Origin: Tipula vernalis
Taxonomy: Eukaryota; Arthropoda; Insecta; Diptera; Tipulidae
Direction: 5' to 3'
DNA: 64,000 nucleotides
Assembly (NCBI GenBank): GCA_958295665.1
Contig: OY282560.1
Coordinates: forward strand, 51,398,333-51,462,332
Below, in pieces: positions 1 through 11,515 of this stretch. A program made the translations under genes and the position numbers. Below the pieces are notes generated by a model. That model ran no database searches, was not told where the DNA came from, and worked only from the letters and a program-made list of their open reading frames with translations. Position 1 is the stretch's first letter. Each line of letters opens with the position of its first letter.

Positions 1-480
1 TTAACGCCCTTTGCCTCGACCATTCTGGACCATACCACCATAACTTGAAGGAAACTAGATCGTCTGGAAACATGCTCTTCATGTGGAATCCGCTTGATTT
101 CACATGAATCCACTGACTTTTATTGGTATGTTGCAAAATGTATGAGGTTTGCCATCTTCTTGCACAGTCAGTTTACAGATAATATTTAATTTTGTTGTTA
201 CTGCCTAAGGGTTCTAATATTGATATCATCAGCTTTGTGAGTAAGGCAGCAGCACGAAGCTCGAGGTGTTGGATACTAATTTATTTAATGGCACTTACAA
301 TGTTCATCATAGATGGCCATTTATGTATCTTGAAACCTCCTTTACATATTATCCCTATTTTGACTGTTTCCCCTCTGCTGTCAACTCCAGACATTAGATC
401 ATCAACATAAAATCTATATTTGATCATGTCAGCTGCCTTTGAATAGTCTTCCGTGAAACGTGATGCGAGTTGCATTAACG
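1..480 (-). pseudogene. Pao/BEL reverse transcriptase YVDD box and RNase H fragment
   Basis: An open stretch at 475-281 encodes the catalytic YVDDLMSG motif followed by a KIHKWPS-like segment, as in Pao/BEL polymerases. After a stop, residues resembling the RNase H LELRAAALL motif follow. In another frame, near position 1-140, comes the conserved end of the Pao RNase H region (MFPDDLVSFKLWWYGPEW). At least three frames are used, so this is not a functional gene. The connection between YVDD and RNase H is shortened relative to intact Pao elements. Confidence 0.75.
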
Positions 481-859
481 TTTGCGTAGATAAGTATGAA
501 GCACAAGGCGTTCAATATGTTCCAGTGCTTAATGGTATGTGTTATGGGTATCTAAGGAATTTTTTCTACAAATAATTTTTTGATTCGCTCTATCAATTGG
601 ATTCACTCAGATTTGTCGAAGCTGCAGATTTAACTGCAGCGTACGACCAACTGATGCCGTCGTGGGGTAAATAATTCTTTTTAATTTTACTGGCTGGTCA
701 ATCTCCATATGCTTCAATTGTAGGTACTTTTCCAGAAACTTAACACATTTTTGGTGAACCTCTTAATTCTGTTACATTATCCTCCGTGTATGGAAGAGAA
801 ATCTAATTAACCTCTTCGGTCTCCCAAAACATATTTAAACTTCTTGGAACCACTTTAAT

Positions 860-1370
860 ACCACCTTCGAGTTGAATTGGTGGTGCAGCTATTATCCAGC
901 CAAGCCGTGAATTTTGAGCGTAGAGATTGTTTTTAATAATTCACCATTTCCCATCGCAAATTAACTCGAAGAACATATCACTTCCGTGTAATACTTCAAT
1001 CTTCTCACCCTTGTGAAAATTCGAATAAGCCAATTTTAGTTTTTACACTTCTAGTGTAAGCAACTGGTTGTTTTATTTGGAGACTATACCGCAAACCTCG
1101 AGCTGATGTGTAATGTGGCTACGCGTTTTGATACATTGGACGTCGTATCATTCAATCCTTTAATCAATGCTCTGCCATTTTTCTTCTTTAGTCCAAGACG
1201 CTGAAAACTTTCCTCGGTTATGAAAGTATTTTGGGGTCTGGAGTCCAATATAGCCTTGCATATTTTCCATTCTCCTTATTGAGTCACAACTAATATTTGT
1301 GTGGTCAGTAAATGGCATTTTCACTGGTAGTTGGTTGAACGTTGACTAGATGTAGGATCGTGCTTTGCTT
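860..1370 (-). pseudogene. Pao/BEL aspartic protease (retropepsin-like) fragment
   Basis: The minus strand encodes AILDSRPQNTFITEESFQRL, matching the active-site region of Pao/BEL proteases, where the usual motif is DSGSQ followed by FI(T/S)E. Here the Gly after Ser is replaced by Arg. Further downstream, LHGSDMFFEL and YAQNSRLGWII match the C-terminal part of the domain, with a stop between them. The piece precedes the YVDD fragment in the expected order. The protease would cleave the element's own polyprotein; this copy cannot make an intact enzyme. Confidence 0.75.
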
Positions 1371-2179
1371 TTACTGACATTTGCTGCATCTTCTAGTGTA
1401 TTCTCTTACTGTATTCTCTTAGTGCTGCGTCTCTTAGTGTAATCTCTGCGACGAATAAGATCCAACGCTAAGAAATCCTTACACTCAAATAATTTATGTT
1501 GTTGAAAGGTTTATTTTACTTTGGTTTGAGTTCATACCTTGTAATGAATCCGTGTTATTGCTTAAAAATGCCAATAATTGATTAAACATTGGATAATCTT
1601 AACCAGCTATTTCCAACCGCCACATTTGTTTAGTTAGATTAGGCTAGGTTAGGTTAGGGTGGCTGGCCTAAGGGACTGGCATAGACACAAAAATGGTCCG
1701 TAGCCATACCAGATACAACTTTCTCGGCTCTACCTACTAAACCATCCAGAGCTTACAATGAAGCATTGAATACACCCGACGTCCATTCCATTGAGATCCG
1801 CCAGGACACTGAGGAGAGGAGCTCCCAAAAATTTCCATCTGCTTAACGTTAGACGGGGACAAGTGCAGGGTAGATGGAGTACAGTTTCTTCCTCTTCTAT
1901 ATCTTCACAGCTTCTACAATAATCATTAGGGGAGACTCCTAGTATCCACGCATGCTCAGAAGTGTTAACAGCTGTCTAGTTCTTGCTTGATCAAATCTGC
2001 CTAGTTATAACACAATAGGTACCATTAGACCATCTGTAGTTCGTTGCCCACATAGCTTCTTCCTGAAGCGAGAGTTTTCATGTAGCGAGCGGAATTTTAA
2101 CATTTACCTTACGTGGTAAAGTGAGGCAATTTGTACCCTGCCGAGCGAGTTAATCTGCCTTTTCATTCGCCCGCAATAC

Positions 2180-2420
2180 CGAAGTGCCATGGCACCCACG
2201 TTAAGTGGATGTTGAACTAATCTGCCATCTCGTTAGGAGATGGGAGACAGCTCTGGGCTACCTTCGACATAAGGAAAAAGCTCATAGCGTTTTAATAGCG
2301 GCCTGACTGTCCGTAAAATTGCGAATATCCCTTACAGATACTACAATATACCTCAACTAATCCACGGCCTTAATTATAGCAATTAATTCAGCGTGAAAAA
2401 TGCTGCAAAAGTCGGGGAGA
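2180..2420 (-). pseudogene. LINE RNase H domain fragment
   Basis: Minus-strand translation gives FHAELIAIIKAVD, then NFTDSQAAIKTL, and in a shifted frame HLTWVPWHFGIAGERKG. These match the HAE, TDS and WVPGHSGIxGNExAD motifs of LINE-encoded RNase H. The spacing is right for one domain with at least one frameshift and three stops. It lies downstream of the reverse transcriptase of the same element, as expected. Confidence 0.65.
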
Positions 2421-3048
2421 CAAATGGAGAGGTTCACAATAAGTTTCTCACAGAAAACACCACAACCAACCCTACCATCCATTTTTGAACCATCCGTGAA
2501 GAATTCAAAACTTTTGGGTTCAACAACTCCTCACTTAGCCAGTCCTCTCTGGAGGGAATATCGGTACGAAACCTTTGCTCAAACAAGAAACATGGTAATG
2601 GAATCATGTAATCGGTGGTAGGTCCACTTAGAAATGGATTTGAGCCTTGTGGATAGGCTCGTGGCCATTTGACTACTTAGATTATTTATGGATATCGGAT
2701 AAGAAAGAACCTCCAATGCCAGAGTGGGTGTACTCCTGAGTACATCCCTAATACACAGGGTGTAAGTTCTCTGAATTTTCATCAGCAACTTTTGGTTAGC
2801 AGTACTGTTTAAGGCTGGCCACCAAACGTCAATCTCATATATCCCGTATGGGCCTTACCACTGAAGTATAAAGCCAGTATACGATATGGGGTTCAAGACC
2901 TCATCGTTTTCCAATAGTGTTTAGACAGGAGTAAAGCACTATAGTAGCTTTCTTTGCCCTTTCTAAGATATTAGCTTCCAATTAAGTTTGCTGTCCAAAA
3001 CAATATACAGGTGTTTCGCTTTATCCTTAAAGGTCAAGCTAATACCAT

Positions 3049-3890
3049 TTAAAGTAAGAGACCCACCTCAGTTTTACGTGGATTGACATATACTACACAA
3101 CTGTTGGTCCAATTAGAAAGAAGACCAACCGCGCTTTGTATGCGCTCTCTTAAGGTACAAGGATTCTTACCAAAAATACCGATAGCAACGTCATCCGCAT
3201 AAGTCACAATCCTAAAACCTTGCCCCCCCAGGTCCAGTAACTGGTCATTTATGTTCAAGTTCCAAAGGAGGGAGGACAAGACTCCACCTTGCGGTGTACC
3301 GACACCTACAAATCTGCTAATGGAGCATCCGCCCAGCTTAGCCTTCACGATCCTGCGTTTAAGCATCTGATCTATCCAGCCAACGAGCGATTCATCCACA
3401 CCCAGACTCGACAAAGCTCGAGTTATTGCCACCGCTTTGACGTTGCTAAAGGCACCTTCAGTATAAAGAAAGGGTACCAAGAAGTATTCCTTAAATTCTA
3501 GGAATTTCTCAATAGGACAAATCAGGGAGTGTAGAGCGGTTTCTACCGATCTCTCTCTACAGTACACATGTTGACATTTCGACCACCTAGTCGGCTCAAT
3601 AGAGCCTCTAATGTGAACTTCTATTTGTCTTTCTAGTATTTTTAATAGAAAAAGCATAAGCTTATAAGCCTAGAGCTTTTTCCCGAATTAGGTACAAATA
3701 TGATGTTCACCTTAATTAAATTATCTAGGAATGTGGCAAAATTCCAGGCTGCCTCTGACGATAACTTCCAGACAGGGTAGAGCCAAGACAGGTAAAGCTG
3801 AATTATATGGCTTAAAGCTCTTAATTGCACACACTAACTTCCTCCTGCTTATTATTCGACTTGCAACGCCTGAACCCGTAAAAGCATTCC
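3049..3890 (-). pseudogene. LINE reverse transcriptase (LOA/I-like)
   Basis: A 202-residue open frame at 3657-3049 carries motif B (GTPQGGVLSSLLWNL, near 3300-3256) and the catalytic YADDVAIG (near 3200). Downstream, the VNPRKTEVGLLL element follows at the usual distance. Upstream, in another frame to about 3890, SFKPYNSALP resembles the first fingers motif (SFKPxKSxGPDG). The motif A aspartate region appears as YTEGAFSNV, where a canonical DxxGAFD would be expected, so one catalytic Asp seems replaced. The gene is broken by frame changes. Confidence 0.8.
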
Positions 3891-4439
3891 GAATTACAGG
3901 CCTATAGGTCAGCGCTCCCCCAGCAGTTGTTGTAATAGAGAGCCCAACAATGTTGCTGCTTATGTCCCGATTCAAAACTTGGCTTTCAGGGCGGGTTTTA
4001 ATAGCCGATGTTCCTCCAGCCGTAGTTTTCGTGTGTTTAAGAGTCTCGGTCTCTATCTCTCTGTGTATATCTTTCATAAGAATCCCACGAGTAGCGGAGA
4101 AAAGAAAATGTCCATTTGTGTAGAGATCTGCGATACACGGATAAGGCTACATAATCCGGAGGGTGCCAAGTATTCGGATACACCGTTAGAGACTGACCTA
4201 GTTTTTAGACTGCACCCCAGCTAGGTTGGTTCTCAGCACGGTACGATTGACACCTTAACCCAGCCCTGTTGCTTAGCGCCGTGTCTTAGCCTAACTAATC
4301 CAGTCAAAGGAACAGATGAGCTAGTTGCCCTGTGGTCACCGCGGGTAGGTAACACGAACACCTGTGGAAGCTGCAAGATCGGGAGCTGATAACTAGTATC
4401 AGCTTGATTCCCCCATAGCTTCACACCTAGACCACAAAA

Positions 4440-5261
4440 AGTTTAGTTTCCGCATACATCTTTTGTAACGCGATAAAAATCAACCATGGATCTCGACCCT
4501 CTGCTTTCTCTACCAGTGCCTTTAAACTGATGAGGTACCATAAATGTTTGGAAAGTACCTGAAGAACTACTTCTGCCAAAGGTTTATCAATTTCTTCTTA
4601 TTCTACTAACCGTTTAAATAATTTTAAATCATTTGGAGCTGCTTTAGTTGGAATACTGCATATTCGATCCAATATTTGATATATAGCCTTATTATAAATT
4701 TATTGAGTTTTTGGAGTGCACGTTGTTCTCTGTCTACAAAAAAATAAAAATAATTAAAATTGTTAATGACTAAATTGTAATTATAAAATATATTACTTGA
4801 CAGAGTGAATTGGTTTCGAAATAAATATATTTTCATACTATATGTTGCTTTTTCCATCCCACCTTGCATGTTTTTAAATTGTCCATTAATTGATTCCCCC
4901 AAAAATTGAAACCCTTCTTCTAAAAAAATCAATATAATCCCCACGAGCTTGATGAATTGAACTGTTGTTTCAAAAATTCCACAATTTTAGTTCGAATAAT
5001 TTCTGGAAAGTATTCTTTTATATGTGGATCTTGCATACCAGATACATACAACCTAATGTCTATATTAACGACCTTATGGATACTGAAATTACAGGCCCTC
5101 TTGTTGATCGTTCTATCGTCTTTTGAAATGCTTTGCTTAGCAAAAGCTCCACTACATGATGTCGACAAGCAAAAAACATAATTTGTTGGAAAAATTCCCG
5201 GTTGGGTTATTTTTCCAACGAGTGGATAGCAAGTACCATAAGGATCGGCGAACCAAAACAC
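4440..5261 (-). pseudogene. Unnamed transposase-like protein, C-terminal part
   Basis: Minus-strand reading gives FLEEGFQFLGES, then SMKIYLFRNQFTL and FIIRLYIKYWIEYA, and finally LSKHLWYLISLKALVEKA near 4500. I recall these motifs from an uncharacterised, transposase-like family common in arthropod genomes; I do not know an accepted name for it. The order continues the N-terminal piece found at 9130-8278 on the same strand, so both probably derive from one gene split by the intervening 3 kb. Stops at several points make it non-functional. The family assignment is from memory of motif patterns and should be treated as moderate. Confidence 0.45.
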
Positions 5262-8200
5262 AAGGAGGGTTGGACAATTTTTGAAACAGCGAAAAAAAAA
5301 AATAAAGGAAGACAGTCAAGTCAGAATGAAAAGAAATAAAAGTTGTGTTTTGAACGTTGTGAAAAAAAAAGGAATAATCAAAAGGGCTAAATAAAATGGT
5401 TCCCTCCCGACTACCGGAGAATAGTCCATTAGTAATGAGCAACAGTGTCAAGAACCTTAAGGTAAACCTAAGTGCAAAATAAAAATATATAACGGGAAAA
5501 CTAATACGTTGTGTTAATAGCGTAAATTTAAAGGTGATAAAATATTGATATAAAAAAAGTTTCAAAAAAAAAAAAAAATTACCAACACAAAAAAAAGGAC
5601 ATTACGGTACATGAACCGTATTTTATATAAAAGACAACAGTCCATTATATTGGGGTCCAAGACCCGTCTTTAATAATAATTTAATAGGATAAGGCAAAAA
5701 CAAAACAAAAAAAAAGAATTCGTCTCAACAAGAAGGCGTGACGAAGCACCCCAAAGGCCTGACGAACCACGCCAACAAGGACGTCCCTGTTGTACGAGGA
5801 ATTGACTGACGGTTGAGAGTGTCCCTGCAACAAAAAAAAAAAAACAAAAAAAAAAATTTTTTTTTATCATTAATGGAACCATCGTTGTAAGGGAACCCAA
5901 CAACAAAATTCCAGCCACCCCCTTAAGGGGATATTTAAATCAGAATATATTTTTTTTGTCCATACAGATGCCGGTTTCCAACAAAGCACTTTGGAGAGGA
6001 TCCGGAACCAAAACGTAAGTTTGAACAGTTTTTTTTTGTTGGGTTTTTCCAGGTCCTTGCTATCTCTTATAATACGATGCTTAAGTTGTACTAAATTTTC
6101 TAAAATTGTTATGGAAAATTACTTCCCAATGTCCTAGAGCCTCATGCTGTAGCTCTAAAAATCACAAAAAAGAATCTAGGCGGCCCCATTCTCCTTTGAT
6201 TTTGAAATTATGACCTCCTTCAAGGTCAATCTAATATATACGCTTTTCTTATATTTCCAATTTACATCTCCAAATTTTGTAACTCAGTAGCCTAAGTGAT
6301 ATATGTAGGTGTTGACGATTTGACAATGACAATGTTTTCTTACATAAAACGTTTCGGGTTCGAAGCTCATAAAGTCCGTATTAATTTTAATAATATTTTT
6401 TTTTCATAACGGCATTTTATTGGTTTAATACGAATTGAAAAGCATAAAATTTTGTATTGTAAAACAATGGTATGTAGTATAAGGAATTCGAAAATATAAA
6501 ATTTTGTGTCCTAAAGCTTTAAGATGGCAGCATTAGACAGTTAGGATTTTTCTACATTTTTTTTTCTATCGAAACCATAAAGTAAACCAAAGCAACCAAC
6601 ACGAATGAAACTGACAACAAGACATAATTTCTTTGAATTATTTACATGCTTAAAGATTTCTCTGAAGTGATTGGAATATATAATAATAACAATAAACTTA
6701 AGGAAACCCCGGACTCTGTTGGCCAGGCTGTAACGTACCAAAATAACAATGACAATTAAATTTGATTTCTTTTATTTTCAGTAGTATGTACCGCACTGGA
6801 GTAGGACTACAAAAGTCTTTGGTTCGATTCTCATTAAAGTTTTCTCTTTCCAATTTTTTAGTTTTTTTAAGGTTTTATTATAATTTTTTTATTATTTATG
6901 TACTAACCAAATATTTTACTTTAAATTAAATATTGCTCTTTATAGTTACTACAGTAATTACACAAACAAATAGATGGTAAGCTTTTAAGATGCGCCTAAA
7001 TATATGCAACTACTATTACAAATTATTTAAAAATTCTTATATTGTCAGTTGTAGTAAGACATGAACATTTTTCGGTAAAACATTTGTCTGAGATTCGACT
7101 CTGCTCAACTCATGTTAGTTTTTTTTTTTTTTTTTTAAATAAAAACCCAGGCTCTGCCTTTTTGTCGGTCTGTAAGGTTTTGTGTGATGCCCCAACACAT
7201 GTAACATCATTCTTAAAACTCCTTACTCTTTGGTATAAGGTTTATTAAGAAGGTACAATCATCCTTAAAAGCCTTTAATCTCGAGGTACTTTTACTCGGC
7301 TGAGAGATACCGATAAAAAATATGAAAAAAATATCAATTAGATAAGATATCAATCAAAACATTACATAACTATAGTTATTCTCAAAATTGTATCCGTCCT
7401 AGGACGGGCTGTACCCCCTAGTTATTATATATATTCCTTGGTTTGTACTTTTTTTGTTTTCATTTATTTTTTTTGTTGTTAATACCCCTCATAATATTAG
7501 AGAGGTGTTTAATTCCGTCCCGCAAGACATACTCTGCCCGTGTTGTTTTTTTTGTGTTTTTTTTTTTGGATATTGCATTTGTAAATAAAATTAATTATGT
7601 TTATCCTGAAAATGGTGTTGAAATTTAATTAAGAAAGTTTTATTTACTGAGGGATGAGCTGAGGAATGAGGTATGGTCAACTGGTTTGTGATACGTATGG
7701 AGCGGAGCGGAGGTAGGGGAACAGGCCATTCCGCCATGGTGCGTTCGATATCATTCCCTGGCCTCCCTTTCTGATATTATTGTTAAATTTATATTGTGTT
7801 TTCTTTTTTTTTCTAGTTTTTTTTCGCTTTGTCCTCGTGGCTTCGGCCAAAAATGTGTCTCTTATAATTTGTTGTCCGGCTATATCAGGGAGGGATGCTC
7901 CAACGGATTCCGGCGCTAGCGTCGTGACTGTGCTGAACAGTTCCTCCTCGTTGTCTCTTGCACGCTGAGCGGGGGGAGGGGGGACGAGGATACCAGCCAT
8001 TTCCACCCGGTGGTGTTGATTGTGGCGGTTCCTCGTCTCGGCGCTAGGTGGGGCATCACTTAGCCTCTTCATTCCCATTCCGTTTTCTTCTGTCGAGGTC
8101 CCCATTGTTGGCAGGAAATTTAATATTAAAATTTTTTTTCTGCCAATACATGGGCGGTACACTCTTTGTCCTTTTCTAGTTCTTGCCATCTATGCGCTCA

Positions 8201-8277
8201 ATTTTATCACGAATTTATGTCCGGAAACCCCACGCCCCACCCTGAGCTTAGTCCGCCAGTGATACCGCACCGGACCT
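5262..8277. other. 3-kb segment separating two halves of a transposase-like relic
   Basis: The stretch has many long A or T runs (for example near 5570, 5830, 7120 and 7560) and no protein domain I can name. It contains a 14-bp perfect palindrome CCGTCCTAGGACGG at 7394-7407. Its right boundary is close to a hairpin at 8312-8330. It may be an inserted element whose coding content has decayed, or simply spacer; no terminal repeats were identified by eye. Confidence 0.4.
7677..8189 (-). CDS. Hypothetical open reading frame, 170 codons
   Basis: This is one of the longer uninterrupted frames in a segment otherwise devoid of coding signal. The predicted product starts MARTRKGQRVY, has a proline run (VPPPPAQRARD) in the middle and a very basic tract (TKRKKTRKKKKTQ) late on. 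I recognise no family. The basic tract comes from an A-rich run, which weakens the case for a real protein. It could be a gag-like nucleic acid-binding fragment or chance; I favour no function. Confidence 0.2.
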   Translation of the reverse strand: MARTRKGQRVYRPCIGRKKILILNFLPTMGTSTEENGMGMKRLSDAPPSAETRNRHNQHHRVEMAGILVPPPPAQRARDNEEELFSTVTTLAPESVGASLPDIAGQQIIRDTFLAEATRTKRKKTRKKKKTQYKFNNNIRKGGQGMISNAPWRNGLFPYLRSAPYVSQTS

Positions 8278-9130
8278 CTAAATTCGTGTTCTGATAACGG
8301 AATCATGGCCCCTTATCCTCCGAGGATAAGTCGATACCTTGACCAACAATAAATTTTCGTTACAAATTGGGTTTGAAAATGTATTTGCTATTAAAAACGC
8401 TGCTCCATTTTCAATTCCAGTGTTCGATGCTGTGGTATCAAACCACATACCTTTAACATTATCAACAATTTTCCAGTCATTTAGAGTTTCGAAAACAGCT
8501 TCTGCTTGCATGTGACCACAGTCATTTTCCAATTTCGGGATGGCAAGCAATTTAGAGTTCCCACCACCAGACACAACTATATAGTTAACCGTTCAATATC
8601 CATATGGGTTATAGTATTGTAAATTGATGTACTTCTCGTTAAATCTTTAATTTTTTTTTTCCATCCCAATGAACAGTCAGAAATGTGTCAGGGTTAAAAA
8701 TTTTCTTGAATATCGGTGATAATAATTTCTCGATATTTGCGCCTGCTGTTTATAACAGTTGATGGAGACAGCTTTAAATCGTTTAAGGAATGTCCTAAAG
8801 TATTTGATACTAAGAATAATATGATAAATGCAGATCTATTACTCAATCCCAGTCTATCTTAAGTTCCAGAAACTTCTTTTATAACAGTTTCTTTCTTTTT
8901 TTCATACTTTGTGAATTTGCTCTTTCAATAGATTTCTTAGATTTCTCGGGTGGTTCATATTCTAATACCGTTAGGTAAGTTTTGGTGGTTATAATCAATA
9001 GCTCATACAATTTTAATTCAGGAAATAATATATTCCATTTTATTGGAAAACGTGTGTGAGATTTATTTTTTATTGGCAAGAATTCGGCAATTTTTCGATT
9101 TTTTTTGCACATTTTTGCGTTGAGCACCAT
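8278..9130 (-). pseudogene. Unnamed transposase-like protein, N-terminal and central part
   Basis: Minus-strand translation gives, in order, a start-proximal block (9130-8879), then RLGLSNRSAFIILF and SPSTVINSRRKYREI (about 8870-8700). After these come KLLAIPKLE, QAEAVFETLNDW and the conserved MWFDTTASNTGIENGA (8574-8330). FDTTxSNTG is a hallmark of an arthropod transposase-like family that I know only as uncharacterised proteins. Similarity stops near 8331, right at a short hairpin, and the remainder of the family's sequence reappears at 5261-4440. Stops between blocks show decay. Confidence 0.55.
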
Positions 9131-10539
9131 CTAATTTTTACCTTTTCTAATTTTTTTTTTCATCTAAATTCATTATTTTGACCGGCGAAACAGCATTCTC
9201 GACACAAAGGCCATCGACAACAATATTCCCAAATTAAAAATATGTTTATGGTAGATGATGCCAAATATCATACAAAGAAATGATGTTATGATTGATGCAA
9301 ATATTTAAAATATTAGACAACAGGACCTAAATATTGCACAATCGTATTACAGCAAATTTTCCTTTTTTATAAACAAAATAAAATTAAAGATTCACAAACA
9401 GAATCTCAATCTATAGGAGAAGGCAGAGGCCATATAGCCAAATTAATTAAATTGTTTCGACAAACAAATATTTTTGTTTACTCTTGTAAACACATTATGT
9501 AATTTGCGTATCTGTACCAGGTACTCGTAAAATACCACCCCCATTAAAATGAATAACTCGGAAACTTTATAAATAACGGCTTCTTCAAAACAAATAAATT
9601 AAATTACTTAGAACGTCAATTTACTCAATTTTCAACACCTAATTTAATATTTTTGAGCTACATACATAAAATATTAAAGTGCTCAAAGCATTTACATATA
9701 TACATACATATTCTGTTTGATATTCTAAAGGGTAGTATATGATGCCATTATTAATAAAAAAAATGGGACAAATTAGAAGATATGCACAACAAAATTTAGA
9801 ACACAGAACATAAAAGGGAAATTGCCCAGACGACCGAATAGAGAGAATTTAATGTACCATATACGTACAAATTTAAGATCGTAAAAGATTTTCGTTACAC
9901 ATACGTCTATATACAACAGTTACCTTGACTTTTTTTTTTACTGTAAACCGTATTTGAAATTCTGAAGTTTTTTATTTTCATCACCGTTGTTATTGCTTCT
10001 TGTTGGGGCTTCGTTTTCTGTTTCAAAACATTCATTTTTCTATTCTAAAACACACAGACATTTTTAATTCTCCTGTTTTGTTTGTATATAGGCGTATTGA
10101 AAGAAGATGGACTTAGCTATTGAATTCTTTAAGGTGAAGGTAGCATTTAAAATTTATCAAGAAAAAAAAATCAAACGTTTATGAAGTAAGGAGTTCACAC
10201 CTCACTGTCCTAGGCATTAGAGGGTTGTCTTTAAAATCTTAGTCCGATATAATAAAAATACCGACAGCACCAGATGAAACTGCTTGTCTACTTGACCCTT
10301 TTCAATCAGGATCTCTCTAAATCCGATTTGAGCTTGTATCTGTCTGTATCTGTAATATTTTTTTCAATTTTTTTGGGCATCCCAGTCTCGCTCTCCGATG
10401 GCTATACCGTCCCTTCCATAATAATAAGCCAGAAGTACACAATTTGAAGAAATAATTTTTTTGTTAAAACCGTCTCCATTTTTAAAAAAATTTAAATTTT
10501 GACAAATTCTTCGTTTAGCGGCTACACTCAGCGGCTACG
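9131..10539. other. AT-rich stretch without recognisable genes
   Basis: I find no coding domain, terminal repeat or RNA gene here. The sequence is AT-rich with short simple runs such as TACATACATA near 9700. Confidence 0.5.
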
Positions 10540-10579
10540 CATTTGAAACTTTTCTCTAGTTATCATGATTGTGTATATC

Positions 10580-11384
10580 TATGATTGTGGTACTTCCTTG
10601 CTGTCGCATGTTCTGTGTCAACTCTACCAGTGTGATCAGTCTCCTTGGATGTCTGGCTGGAATAATTCTTTCAGGTTACTCGAATACATGATGTCCTTTG
10701 ATGGGTGGCAGTAGGACATTTATACCACCAAATGACTCGTTGTTATTCGTGAACTGTTTCAGGTGTGATTCTATCATACGGAACATCTCAAAGGCCATCA
10801 TCGATATCTTTTCTATGAAGAAGAACTCTGTATCTCTCCGTTGCAGTCGCATTGTTCGTAGGAAGTTACCAGTCAGAAGTGGTAGATTATTTAAATGTCT
10901 TCCATCGTTCTGAACTGGCAACTTTAGTAGTCTGTCCGCTTGATTTCGTTCACTTGGTTCTTTAGTACGTAACAGTCTTGTGACAGTCTCGCGTGGTCTG
11001 TGCTATCATTAATTTATTCTTTGATACAGTAAGTGATGTGAACAGATATTGAAGACTTTTTCTCTATAGGCCTCCATGTGTCTTATAGTTTCCTGCAGTC
11101 CTTCTTTTCGAGCTAATAATGCCTCTTGTGTTGTATCGAACTCCTTGATAAGTTCTCGCTTTTGTCGATATGGCATGTACTGAAGGAGTATATGCGCCAT
11201 CATTAAAACCCTCTTCAAATTCGCCTTTCTTCTTCGGGTAGTTAGGTTCGAAGAGCACTCCAAATTCAATCAAGTTCATGTTATTGAAGTTGGAATCCGG
11301 ATGCTCGTTTGGTCTCAGCGCGTAACGGTCGAAGATATTCTTAGCATATCCTGATAAATGTCCTTGTTCATCGAACACAGACAT
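10580..11384 (-). pseudogene. PIF1-like helicase part of a Helentron/Helitron protein
   Basis: Three blocks read in order on the minus strand. Block one (11384-11190) has a RYALRPNEHPD and NMNLIEFGVLFEP pattern, like the YxxRPxxLExM region that precedes the helicase. Block two (11230-11010) has ILLQYMPYRQKRELIKEF and ALLARKE, like the LLLYLPYRxEEELL and EEAFLAK region. Block three (10921-10580) has FIEKISMM (the IDEISMM Walker B motif with Asp changed), FGGINVLL, PPIKGHHVFE and ELTQNMRQQG, all typical of PIF1-like helicases. The Walker A segment is missing. At least two frame changes and one stop break it. Confidence 0.65.
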
Positions 11385-11515
11385 TCTGTATCGTTACTAA
11401 GGCTTTCGTGTGCTCAGTCTCCTCCAGTTTCTTCACGGCGCCTTTGCTGGATGGACTGTGCTACGCCTACATCGAGCTCTGTTAACTCTGCCTTAACTCC
11501 GTCATAACTTGATAA

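Larger units (their letters stand above)
1..1620 (-). mobile_element. Pao/BEL LTR retrotransposon remnant
   Basis: Reading the minus strand from high to low coordinates gives, in element order, a Pao-type protease, a short reverse transcriptase piece with the YVDD box, and the end of the RNase H region. Most of the N-terminal reverse transcriptase is missing, and stops and frame breaks interrupt every part. Gag lies beyond about 1400 if it ever existed here; I cannot read it. The element runs off the left edge of the window, so integrase could lie outside. On the right it is bounded by the 3' end of a minus-strand LINE near 1621. Assignment to Pao/BEL rests on YVDDLMSG and on the protease and RNase H motifs. 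Confidence 0.8.
1621..4430 (-). mobile_element. LOA/I-like non-LTR retrotransposon, 5' truncated
   Basis: The minus strand carries reverse transcriptase (about 3890-3049) followed by RNase H (about 2420-2180). The order EN-RT-RNase H is known from the I and LOA groups of LINEs; I see no endonuclease here. The 3' end near 1681-1621 reads GGACCATTTTTGTGTCTAT and finishes with CCTAACCTAACCTAGCC, a TTAGG-like tail often seen on fly LINEs of this kind. Multiple stops and frame breaks show it is dead. The region 3900-4430 is probably its 5' truncated part or linker, but I cannot assign a domain there. Confidence 0.75.

Noticed and set aside
1621..1665. Telomere repeat (TTAGG) array
   Set aside because: Only a few degenerate units exist and they form the 3' end of a LINE; there is no array.
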